A DNA stretch of 64,000 nt from positions 1 to 64,000 of the forward strand of contig CAVXVA010000002.1 of assembly GCA_963765075.1 (NCBI GenBank). The letters are read 5' to 3'. Within the stretch, counting starts at the first letter, position 1. Each line of letters opens with the position of its first letter. The notes under the pieces were generated by a model. The model saw nothing but the letters and a program-made list of their open reading frames with translations. It was not told the origin of the DNA and did no database searches. The stretch is from JAENVU01 sp963765075. GTDB lineage: Bacteria; Actinomycetota; Acidimicrobiia; IMCC26256; JAENVU01. Both the position numbers and the translations under genes were made by a program. Shown piece after piece: positions 41,761 to 49,379 of the stretch.

Positions 41761-42647
41761 TGGTTGCGACTATGGACTTGGGACGGGTTGGTATCTGGAC
41801 GCACTTCGAGACGCAGCCGATGGCGCGGGCGCAGGAACTCGCCGCGGAGGTCGAAGACCTCGGCTACGGGGCCCTGTGGATCCCCGAGACCGCCGGGAGG
41901 GACGCCCTCGTCAGCGCCGCGTTGCTGTTGAGCGCCACCTCGACCCTCACCCTCGCAACCGGCATCGCCGGGATCTACGGACGCGATCCGGTCGCCATGG
42001 CCGGCGGCCACAAGACCATCAGCGAGGCGTTCCCCGATCGCTTCCTGCTCGGTCTCGGCGTGAGCCATGCCCCCGCGGTCGAGGGCCTCCGCAAGAAGAC
42101 CTACGGCCCGCCACTCACGGCCATGCGCGAGTACCTCGACGGTATGGATGCGGCGCCCTACTTCGCAGTCGAGCCGGCAACGCCGCCCACCCGGGTGCTC
42201 GCCGCGCTCGGGCCGAAGATGCTGGAGCTCGCACGAGAGCGCGCGGCCGGTGCGCACCCGTACTTCGTGCCGGTCGAACACACTGCGATCGCGCGGTCCA
42301 CGCTCGGGCCCGACGCCCTCCTCGCTCCGGAACAGATGGTCGTGCTCGAGACGGATGCGGAGAAGGCCCGTGCGATCGCCCGCCGCTCGATGGCGATGTA
42401 CTTGAACCTGCCCAACTACGTGAACAACCTCATCCGCCTGGGCTGGTCGGAATCCGACGTTGTCGATGGCGGGACCGACGCACTCGTCGACGCGATCGTC
42501 GTCTGGGGCGACGACGCCGCGGTCAAGGCCCGCGTGGACGAGCACTTCGCCGCCGGAGCCGACCACGTCTGCATCCAAGTCCTCGACGAGGACTTCTTCA
42601 CCCCGCCGCTGGCCGCGTGGCGCCGCCTCGCACCGGCGTTGCTGTAG
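41761..42647 (+). CDS. LLM-class F420-dependent oxidoreductase (TIGR03620-like)
   Basis: Compact luciferase-like enzyme of 295 residues (ATG 41761; a second ATG at 41773). Motifs are DLGRVGIWTHFETQPMARAQ, VEDLGYGALWIPETAGRDAL, TLTLATGIAGIYGRDPVAMA and SEAFPDRFLLGLGVSHAPAV, with PTRVLAALGPKMLELARERA and AGAHPYFVPVEHTAIARSTL. These are the hallmarks of the F420 subfamily TIGR03620. It is divergent from the ALDH/LLM/LLM cassette with the KstR-like site between them. Its stop directly abuts the stop of the opposite amidohydrolase gene. Confidence 0.9.
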
Positions 42648-43868
42648 TTACTGGTCCAGGTCGAGCCGGAGCATCCGGATCGCATTCGAGCGGACGATCT
42701 GGACGATGGTGTCGTCGTCCAGATCCTTCATGATGTCCATGGCGACCTTGCGCGAATGTGGCCATGTCGAGTCGGAGTGCGGGTAGTCGGTTTCGAAGGT
42801 CACCGTCTCCACGCCGATCTCGTCGAGCGACTTCAGGCCGTGCGGATCGTCGAAGAAGCAGCCGAAGACGTGTTCGCGATACGACTGGCTCGGCGGTACC
42901 GTGACCTTGTCGGCCACCCCTCCCCAGCCGCGATTCTCGGCCCACACCTTGTCGGCGCGGTCGAGGACATAGGGGATCCAGCCGATCTGACCTTCGGAGT
43001 AGGCCAGCTGCAAGTCGGGGAACCGTTCCAGGACCCCCGACATGAGAAAGTCGGTGAGCGACATCGCCGCGTTCATCGAGGTGAGCGTCGAGCTCACCGC
43101 GGGCGGCGCATCGGCCGACGTCGACGGCATCTTGGAACTCGAGCCGATGTGCATCGAGACGACGGTCTCGGTCTCGGCGCACGCCTGGAAGAACGGATCC
43201 CAGTAGCCGTCGGGATCGTGGATCGACGGAAGGCCGAGGAACGGCGGGATCTCGGAGAAAGCCACGGCGTGCGCGCCCCGCGCCGCGTTCCGGCGGATTT
43301 CGGCGGCCGCGAGGTTCGCGTCCCACAGCTGAATGATCGGCAGCGGAACGAGACGACCTCCCGACCCGGCACACCACTCGTCGAACTGCCAATCGTTGTA
43401 CGCCTTCACGCACAGGTCGGAGAGCACTTTGTCCTCGCGCTCGAGAAACGTCTGACCGCAAAAGCGCGGAAACGTCGGGAAGGACAGCGACACGTCGACC
43501 CAGTTGAGGTCCATGTCGTCGAGGCGCGCCGTCGGGTCCCAACAACCCGGCCGCATGTCGTCCATCGTGATCGGGCTGATCGTCACTTCTTCGCGCGGAA
43601 CGCCGGCGGCGGCCATCACCCGGGTCATCGGGTACCGGAGGTCCTCGTAGAACCACCAGTCGCACCAGGTGCCGTCCTCACCCTCGTTCGCTTCGCGGTA
43701 GCTGTAGACGCCGCCGACGAAACTCATCTCCGCGATCTTCCGTCGTTCCATCCGCGGCCCGATCGCCTTGTACTGCTCGGGAAGGCGGTCCTGCCACACG
43801 TTGGCTGGTTCGATCACGTGGTCGTCGACCGAGATGATCTTCGGAAACTCTTCCGGGGTGAAGTCCAT
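42648..43868 (-). CDS. amidohydrolase family protein (ACMSD-like), paralog B
   Basis: Amidohydro_2 TIM-barrel protein of 406 residues, closely related to the gene at 6865-8091. FPKIISVDDHVIEPANVWQD holds the N-terminal metal motif, SMHIGSSSKMPSTSADAPPA the second, and TFETDYPHSDSTWPHSRKVA the late Asp. LSFPTFPRFCGQTFLEREDK and LAYSEGQIGWIPYVLDR are shared almost unchanged with paralog A. The ATG 43868 lies 14 bp from operator D. The two paralogs probably work on related intermediates, each under the same regulator. Confidence 0.88.
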   Translation of the reverse strand: MDFTPEEFPKIISVDDHVIEPANVWQDRLPEQYKAIGPRMERRKIAEMSFVGGVYSYREANEGEDGTWCDWWFYEDLRYPMTRVMAAAGVPREEVTISPITMDDMRPGCWDPTARLDDMDLNWVDVSLSFPTFPRFCGQTFLEREDKVLSDLCVKAYNDWQFDEWCAGSGGRLVPLPIIQLWDANLAAAEIRRNAARGAHAVAFSEIPPFLGLPSIHDPDGYWDPFFQACAETETVVSMHIGSSSKMPSTSADAPPAVSSTLTSMNAAMSLTDFLMSGVLERFPDLQLAYSEGQIGWIPYVLDRADKVWAENRGWGGVADKVTVPPSQSYREHVFGCFFDDPHGLKSLDEIGVETVTFETDYPHSDSTWPHSRKVAMDIMKDLDDDTIVQIVRSNAIRMLRLDLDQ

Positions 43869-43882
43869 GCCCCGCAGGCTAC

Positions 43883-43901
43883 ATCTGACGACCCGTCAGG
43901 T
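43883..43901 (-). promoter_or_regulatory. palindromic operator, site D
   Basis: ATCTGACGACCCGTCAGGT: arms ATCTGACG and CGTCAGGT around ACC, one mismatch. It begins 14 bp upstream of the amidohydrolase B start and also ends close to the stop of the DinB-like gene upstream. At this distance it would block initiation by overlapping the promoter or ribosome site region. Confidence 0.65.
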
Positions 43902-44231
43902 CCGGGCCTGGCCCACATCCCAGACGTGGTGCAACGGGTCGTGGATCACGTACAAGGCAAACGTGCCGATCGTGAACCGGGCGCCGTCGCTCCGATACCC
44001 GGGCCGGTCCCACTCATCTCCGCGCACGGTCTCGAACCGTCGAGCCACTCTCTCCGCCGCCACGACGACCTCTCGCCCGACCGTGACCGGATCCTGCTCG
44101 TCGTACCGGGCTTCACTCGCAACTTGGTGCGGCGAGAAGTCAGTCGCGTCGAACCCGCACTCGGGACACGCCCGTTCGAGGACCCATGTCCAGTCTTTGG
44201 TGTCGGGCACGATCTCGGAACGCTCGGGCAT
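43896..44231 (-). CDS. DinB-like protein with apparent internal deletion
   Basis: 111 residues: a Cys-rich start (VPDTKDWTWVLERACPECGF), then AVASEARY-type joint at about residue 38-45, then a C-terminal part TVGREVVVAAERVARRFETV, RPGYRSDGARFTIGTFALYV, IHDPLHHVWDVGQ. From memory of this actinobacterial DinB/mycothiol-dependent branch, proteins with the same two ends are about 170 residues, with a middle helix pair carrying a metal His. Here the middle appears to be missing in frame, so metal binding is probably incomplete. It begins 3 bp after the isochorismatase-like stop. It could be a shortened functional form or a remnant. Confidence 0.55.
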   Translation of the reverse strand: MPERSEIVPDTKDWTWVLERACPECGFDATDFSPHQVASEARYDEQDPVTVGREVVVAAERVARRFETVRGDEWDRPGYRSDGARFTIGTFALYVIHDPLHHVWDVGQART

Positions 44232-44234
44232 TGC

Positions 44235-44885
44235 TCACCTCCTGCTGCGGTCGTCGGCTGATCGACTGGCCCACGCGTCGAGTACGGCCGCCGTCGTCGT
44301 GAGCGTGGCCACCAGCGCGAGCGTGTTGGCGATCACCGCGGCGGCGTAGTCGGCCGGGACGCCGGCCACCGCGTCGGTCGGCATCACGAACTGATAGCCG
44401 TGGTTCACCGCGTCGAACGCGAAGTTCGTCATTCCGATGTTCACCGAGACTCCGACCCCGACGATCGTGGTCACCCCGAGGTTGCGAAGCATCGAATCCA
44501 ACTGCGTGCCGGTCATCGGACCGAGACCGTGATGACGGGCCAGCACGACGTCACGCGGGTCGTGACCGATCTCCGCCGGCACCTGCACCGCATCCGAACC
44601 CGGCGACAGCCGCAGCGGAGCCTTCTGGACACCCGCGAACAATCGGGCGTTCCGATTCGCGCCCACCAGATCGTCACGGGTCTCGGCCGTGCAATGGAAC
44701 ACTGGAACCCCCACGGCGCGGGCACGTGCGGCCAACGCGGCGCAATGTTCGACCAGTCGGACCTCGGCGGCGGCCGCCGCGAGCGCCGGCAGCACCGATG
44801 GCGTGCCGACGACTCCGTTCTGCACCTCCTGGAGCACCAACGCGGTGTGGGTCGGTTCGAGGAGTTCCGTGAGATCCAGGGCCAT
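44235..44885 (-). CDS. isochorismatase-fold protein, catalytic Cys apparently replaced
   Basis: 216 residues with the cysteine-hydrolase fold: TALVLQEVQNGVVGTPSVLP at the N-terminus, HCTAETRDDLVGANRNARLF, RHHGLGPMTGTQLDSMLRNL, then TIVGVGVSVNIGMTNFAFDA. The first strand reads QEVQN where the family usually has D-x-Q, and the segment normally carrying the nucleophile Cys (TNVCVxxT) reads SVNIGMTN with Gly in its place. It is therefore unlikely to be a standard hydrolase. It is 2 bp downstream of the ligase stop and 3 bp upstream of the DinB-like start, inside a three-gene unit. A binding or non-hydrolytic role is possible. Confidence 0.75.
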   Translation of the reverse strand: MALDLTELLEPTHTALVLQEVQNGVVGTPSVLPALAAAAAEVRLVEHCAALAARARAVGVPVFHCTAETRDDLVGANRNARLFAGVQKAPLRLSPGSDAVQVPAEIGHDPRDVVLARHHGLGPMTGTQLDSMLRNLGVTTIVGVGVSVNIGMTNFAFDAVNHGYQFVMPTDAVAGVPADYAAAVIANTLALVATLTTTAAVLDAWASRSADDRSRR

Positions 44886-44887
44886 CG

Positions 44888-46580
44888 TCAGTCCTCCGCG
44901 AACTGCAAATCGGCGTCGTTCATCAACACGGCCTTCACCACTTTGCCCGTCGCATTCCTGGGCAACGGCTCCGTCCGGATCTCCCAGATCGAGGGCACCT
45001 TGAAGTACGCCAGCGTCTCGGCACAGAACGCGGCGAGCGCGTCCGGGTCCAGGTCGACCCCCGCGCTCGGGACAACGACGGCCTTCACCTCATGACCCAG
45101 AGATTCGTGATCGACGGGGATCACCGCCACCTCGGCAACACCGGGATGCGCCTCGAGTCGGTTCTCGATCTCGATCGGGTACACGTTCTCGCCGCCCCGC
45201 AAGATCAGATCACGCTTGCGGGTCGCGAGATAGAGGCGTCCGCTCTCCATATGACCGATGTCGCCGGTCCGCAGCCAGCCGCCGGGAAAGATCGTCGCCT
45301 CGGTCTCTTCGGGACGCCGCCAGTAACCCGGCATCACCATGGGCCCGCGCAGGAAGATCTCGCCGTCCTCGCCGTCGGGCAACACGGTGCCATCCTCGGC
45401 GCGGATCTCGAGGTCCACCGTCGGCAACGGCCGACCGGCGGCGTCGGGATAGGCGACCAATTCTTCACCCGCATTGATGGTGGCCAACGCAGCACACTCG
45501 GTCTGGCCGTAGCCGACGCCCATCACCCCGCCCAGGTTCGGAATCGCCGCGCGCGCCTTCTCCAACAGCGCCGGAGAAAAGGCCGAGCCGCCTCCACCGC
45601 CGTTGCGCAGGCCCGACAGGTCGTACTCCCCCAGGCGCGGGTGGCTGATCACTCGGTGGAGCATCGTGACGGTGTAGGACCACCCGGTGATGCCCTCGCG
45701 CTCGATCAACTCCATCACGAGTTCCTCGTCGAAGCGACCCATGGTCCAGACCGACCTGATGCCACTGATCATGAAGGCGACCGCGCCCATGTGCAGACCG
45801 CTCACGTGGAACAAGGGATACGTCACAAGTTGGCAGACCGGCGGCGCGTCAGATGGTCCCGGCTTCAGCATCGCCATCCGCGCACCGTGAAAGAACGACA
45901 TGCCGATGGCCGCGATGACGTTGCGGTGGGTGTTGACGGCACCCTTGGGCCGTCCGGTCGTCCCGCTCGTGTAGAGGATGAGCGCCGGGTCGTCCTCGGC
46001 GATCGGTTGACTCGGCAGCTCGGCATCGGGGTGGGCGTGCCACATGCGATCGAAGTCGTCCTCGATCACGATCGTGGGGACTCCCGGATCCTCACCACCG
46101 AGCCGGTCCAGGCGCTTCCGATCCGCCACCAACACCTTGGGATCACAATCCGCGATGCCCGTACCGGATCTCGTCACCGACCCACCAACCATTGAGCCCG
46201 ACCGCGATCGCACCCAGGCTGACCGCCGCCCAGAAGGTGACGATCCACTCCGGACAGTTCGCGGCCAAGATCGCGACGCGGTCACCCGCCTCGACGCCGT
46301 ACTCCTCGCGCAGCACCTGCGCGACCGAAGCCACCGCTCGGAGGTGTTCCGCGTGAGTCACCACGCGCCGCTGGTCGCGATCGGCGAAGATCGCGTACTC
46401 CCGATCTCCGAAGTTGCTGGACGCCTCCAAGGCGGCCCGAAGGGACGGGAGCCGACCGGAGAAGACCGTCATCACCTCGCCGCCGACCACCTCGGTGCCG
46501 ACTTCGAAGAACCCTCCGGGGGCGATCAGTTGGGCTTCGAGTTCCGCCATTCCGGCCGGGATTCCGTCGACAAGATCCAT
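44888..46580 (-). pseudogene. AMP-dependent acyl-CoA ligase, one frame disruption
   Basis: A ligase of 563 residues if one base is removed. The N-terminal 140 residues (ATG 46580; MDLVDGIPAGMAELEAQLIA through WAAVSLGAIAVGLNGWWVG) are in one frame, and the rest in another. At 46158-46160 the plus strand has CCC where CC would join IRYG to IADCDPKVLV. The remainder is clean: ALILYTSGTTGRPKGAVNTH, FHVSGLHMGAVAFMISGIRS, GYGQTECAALATINAGEELV, GWLRTGDIGHMESGRLYLAT, and the catalytic Lys in PLPRNATGKVVKAVL. The GNGWW-type N-terminus is of the fatty/aryl-acid group. It is the first gene of an operon with an isochorismatase-like and a DinB-like gene. Confidence 0.82.
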
Positions 46581-46857
46581 GGTCGCGGAGGCTAGCGGCG
46601 CCATCGCGAACGCCGTCGGTGGCGGGGTGTGGACACCCAGTGGTTCCAGCGATCAATTTTCGGCCAAGTCTCCCAAGAAGTGCTCGCACTCGTCGGCCCG
46701 ATGGTGCACACTGTCGAGTGCCCCGGGAGCAGGCCGCGGGCCTCCCTGCCCGGCTCGCCGGCCGCTCCGGGGCATCTTCTTGCCTCCCCCACCGCTCCCG
46801 ACGTCGGCCTGGCAAATCCCGCTTCAACCTCGAGGGGGCCGGTGCCGATACAGGACC

Positions 46858-47691
46858 ATGGCGACCCGTCGACCATCTCCCACCACGTTGCTGGTTCTCG
46901 GACTGATCTGTGCCGTCAGCGCGACTGCGTGTTACTCGCTGTCGACCACCCTCACCGACGAGACGCGCGTCGACGCGGAGTCGTACCAACTCGCCAAGAG
47001 TGAACCCATCCGCACCGAGTTCGCCTACCAGATCTCCGATGCAATCGCGCCCCGTACCGAAGCACCGTCACCGATCGATCTGAACCGGGCCAACGAGATC
47101 GCCAACAAAGCGGTCGACACTCCCGCGTTCCAACAAGCGTTCGCCCAAGCCTGGCCGAAGATCTACGGCCAGCTCGTCCGCAGCGACACCAGCGATGTGA
47201 TCCTTGACCCCGGCCTGGTCAACCAGGCACTCGCGACCGCGGGTTCGCCGCCCGTTCCGGACCTCCTTCTCCGCGTCGATCGGCCCGACATCCCCGACCT
47301 GCGCAAACCGCTCGAGGTCATGTCGAAACTCGCGGGTGCCCTCGCGGCGATCGCGGTACTCCTCATCGGATTCGGGATCGCGATGACCGAGCGCCGCAGT
47401 CGAGCCCTGATGCGGGTCGGACGGTGGATGATCACGACCGGCATCGTCACGATCATCGTCTTCTGGGCGCTCCCGACCCTGGCCCTGCTCCCGCTCGGCG
47501 GCTGGGTCGGTGTCGCCGGCATCGTGCTGGCCACGGGCGACTGGCTGGTGGTGCCCGCCGCGGTCGTCACCGCACTGGGCATCACGCTCATCGTGATGGC
47601 TCGAGCCGCCGAAACCGAGGTGCGCCGCCGCGATCTCTCGGTCATCCCGCAGTCGATCGGTCGCACGCCGAAGCACCCGACCATCACCTGA
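46858..47691 (+). CDS. membrane protein with extracytoplasmic domain, unknown function
   Basis: 277 residues. The ATG at 46858 follows AGGA. One N-terminal helix (TLLVLGLICAVSATACYSLS) leads into an extracytoplasmic helical domain (about 30-155; QLAKSEPIRTEFAYQISDAI, ANEIANKAVDTPAFQQAFAQ). Three C-terminal helices follow (LAGALAAIAVLLIGFGIAMT, WMITTGIVTIIVFWALPTLA, WLVVPAAVVTALGITLIVMA) and a basic tail. It resembles small actinobacterial membrane proteins annotated only as hypothetical. The upstream 253-bp gap (46605-46857) contains no gene or clear motif. The gene converges with the DUF2817 gene. Confidence 0.65.
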   Translation: MATRRPSPTTLLVLGLICAVSATACYSLSTTLTDETRVDAESYQLAKSEPIRTEFAYQISDAIAPRTEAPSPIDLNRANEIANKAVDTPAFQQAFAQAWPKIYGQLVRSDTSDVILDPGLVNQALATAGSPPVPDLLLRVDRPDIPDLRKPLEVMSKLAGALAAIAVLLIGFGIAMTERRSRALMRVGRWMITTGIVTIIVFWALPTLALLPLGGWVGVAGIVLATGDWLVVPAAVVTALGITLIVMARAAETEVRRRDLSVIPQSIGRTPKHPTIT

Positions 47692-47722
47692 CCGAACTCA
47701 CCTGACTGAACTCACCTGACCG
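47684..47722. repeat. 14-bp tandem repeat at the membrane-protein stop codon
   Basis: Unit TCACCTGACCGAAC at 47684-47697, TCACCTGACTGAAC at 47698-47711, and a partial third unit TCACCTGACCG at 47712-47722. The stop of the preceding gene (TGA, 47689-47691) is inside the first unit. This is recent short-repeat growth at a gene end. Confidence 0.7.
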
Positions 47723-47731
47723 GGGCAGCGA

Positions 47732-48790
47732 TCAGGCCAGACCGGCCAGGGCCCGGTCGCGCACCGCGGCGAACCGCTCGAGGACCAGATCCGCCCAGCG
47801 GGGATCGTCGGGGGCGAACGCCGCCCGGAGTTGCGCCTTGATCTCGATCGCCTCGGTGCCGGTCGGGTCGGCAAACCCGTGCAACCACGCGTCGGCCCGC
47901 AGCGCATCCGAGACGGTGACGATGTCGACCGTCCCCCACTCGATCGCGACGCCGGCAACACGGACCCCTGGCAGCCATCCGGCGATGCCGTCGAGCACGT
48001 CGCCCTGCACGTCGGCCGACACGGAGTTCCCGTCCGCCGGAACCCGATAGTCGTCGAAGCACTCGTCGAGGCGTGCTCGCCCTTCGGCGTCGGGGTGACC
48101 TGCGATCAACTCGCCGTGACCGAACTCACCCAGCCCCGTATGGAGATCGATGACTGCCACTCGCGCCGCGTCGGCGAGATACTCGTCGACGACTCGGCGC
48201 AGGGTGTGCTGGGACCACACCGGCGCCTGCCCCCCGAAGAACACGCCGCGCGGGTGTCGGTACTGCCCGCCACTCACTGCCGCCTGGAGGCCGTCGAATC
48301 CATGGTCGTTCGCGAACTCCAACAGCCGGGCCGTCGCAGCCTGACGCGACGCGGCGTCCCACACGGGAGGAACGAGCGCGTCGGCGAGTTCGTCGTAGCC
48401 CGGGTTCTCCGGCCACGGCTCGGTGAAGTCGATGCAGTTGCGGTTGAGGTCGACGTTGTCCTCGTTCACGCGGCGAATCCACGCGAACCCGAACGGGTTG
48501 ATGGCGTGCACCATCACCACCGCGACATCGAGCGGAAGATTCACGCCGTCTCGAAGCCAGTTGGTCTGGCACAGACTGCCGGCGAAGCCTTCGACTCCAT
48601 GGGTGCCCGACATGACCAACAACCGGGAGGGAGCATCGCGTCGGCCCACGACAGCAACGTCGACCGCGAGAGCACCACCGTCCGGCCCGACGAGCGGGTG
48701 ATCGAACCGAGCCACGTCGAGCCCTCGATCGTGGGCCGCGTCGAGGAACGCTCGCCGAGCGCCCTGATAGTCGGGTGCGAGATTCGCCAT
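47732..48790 (-). CDS. DUF2817/M14-like zinc peptidase-family protein
   Basis: About 352 residues of the DUF2817 group, related to zinc carboxypeptidases. The start is the ATG at 48790 (MANLAPDYQGARRAFLDAAH). Family marks are VMSGTHGVEGFAGSLCQTNW (the H-x-x-E metal pair at about residues 82-85, as in M14 HxxE), VHAINPFGFAWIRRVNEDNV, DLNRNCIDFT, and IDLHTGLGEFGHGELIAG, with the third metal His. The same frame is open through the lipoprotein upstream, so a single long product would be predicted, but the apparent fusion is best explained by one extra base (see the lipoprotein entry). Its role is probably removal of a C-terminal residue or an acyl/amide group (inference). Confidence 0.82.
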   Translation of the reverse strand: MANLAPDYQGARRAFLDAAHDRGLDVARFDHPLVGPDGGALAVDVAVVGRRDAPSRLLVMSGTHGVEGFAGSLCQTNWLRDGVNLPLDVAVVMVHAINPFGFAWIRRVNEDNVDLNRNCIDFTEPWPENPGYDELADALVPPVWDAASRQAATARLLEFANDHGFDGLQAAVSGGQYRHPRGVFFGGQAPVWSQHTLRRVVDEYLADAARVAVIDLHTGLGEFGHGELIAGHPDAEGRARLDECFDDYRVPADGNSVSADVQGDVLDGIAGWLPGVRVAGVAIEWGTVDIVTVSDALRADAWLHGFADPTGTEAIEIKAQLRAAFAPDDPRWADLVLERFAAVRDRALAGLA

Positions 48791-48810
48791 CGCCGGGTGG
48801 GTCCGGTCGG

Positions 48811-49300
48811 CTACGACTGCACGGGCTCGCCGGCCGCGGTCGAGCGCGTACCAGACGGTCCCAACGCCGTTGCCGTTCACGTCCCCAGGCTTCGTGTCAC
48901 CGGTGAAGCCGTACACCAGGTGCCCGTTGTACATGACCCAGTCCTCTCCGTTGGGCTGGGCGCCGGTCGATGCTTTCGCGGTCAATCCCGGTCCGAGCGT
49001 CGGCACTCCGCTGGCGACCACCGGCGGCCACGCGGCGAGGACCCCGGCCGGCACCTTGCTCTCCGTCGCCGAACCGTCGGGCACGTATTCGTAGAGGACC
49101 ATGCCCTTCGAATCCGCGACCACCTTGCCCAACGTCGTATCCACCAGTTGGAGTGTTGTCGACGTCGGGTCGGTCGACGCCGGGCTCGATGAGGACGAAG
49201 CGGTCGGTTTCTTCTTGCTCGTCGAATCGGCCGTGCTGGATCCGCACGCCGATATGGCCAGCATTCCAACGATCACGAGACCGAGCATTCGCTTCGACAT
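48811..49300 (-). pseudogene. secreted-repeat (PF03640/COG4315-like) lipoprotein, one frame disruption at the end
   Basis: A lipoprotein of 162 residues once one base is removed. The ATG 49300 follows GGAGGTGTCC and opens MSKRMLGLVIVGMLAISACG, a clear lipobox, then a Ser/Thr-rich linker. The mature domain holds two secreted-repeat units (TTLGKVVADSKGMVLYEYVP, and EDWVMYNGHLVYGFTGDTKP followed by NGNGVGTVWYAL). With an extra C at about 48837 the frame runs into the next gene. Without it the end reads LDPAGEPVQS and stops at 48811-48813, as other members do. The family is predicted to be extracytoplasmic; function unknown. Confidence 0.75.
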
Positions 49301-49336
49301 TGGACACCTCCGAGGTTGCGCGCACCCTAGGACGGT

Positions 49337-49370
49337 GCCTTCGGCCGGGGCGGGATCCTCCGGCGAAGGC
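49337..49370 (-). terminator. GC-rich hairpin after the D-aminoacylase-type gene
   Basis: Arms GCCTTCGGCCGG and CCGGCGAAGGC, with one bulged G, pair around an 11-nt loop starting 10 bp after the minus-strand stop at 49380. There is no T-run, as often in actinobacteria. It could separate the amidohydrolase transcript from the lipoprotein gene. Confidence 0.5.
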
Positions 49371-49379
49371 TCCGAAGCC

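Noticed and set aside
46605..46857. A small gene in the 253-bp gap before the membrane protein
   Set aside because: The open frames there have no ribosome site or plausible domain, and the sequence shows no repeat or hairpin beyond background.
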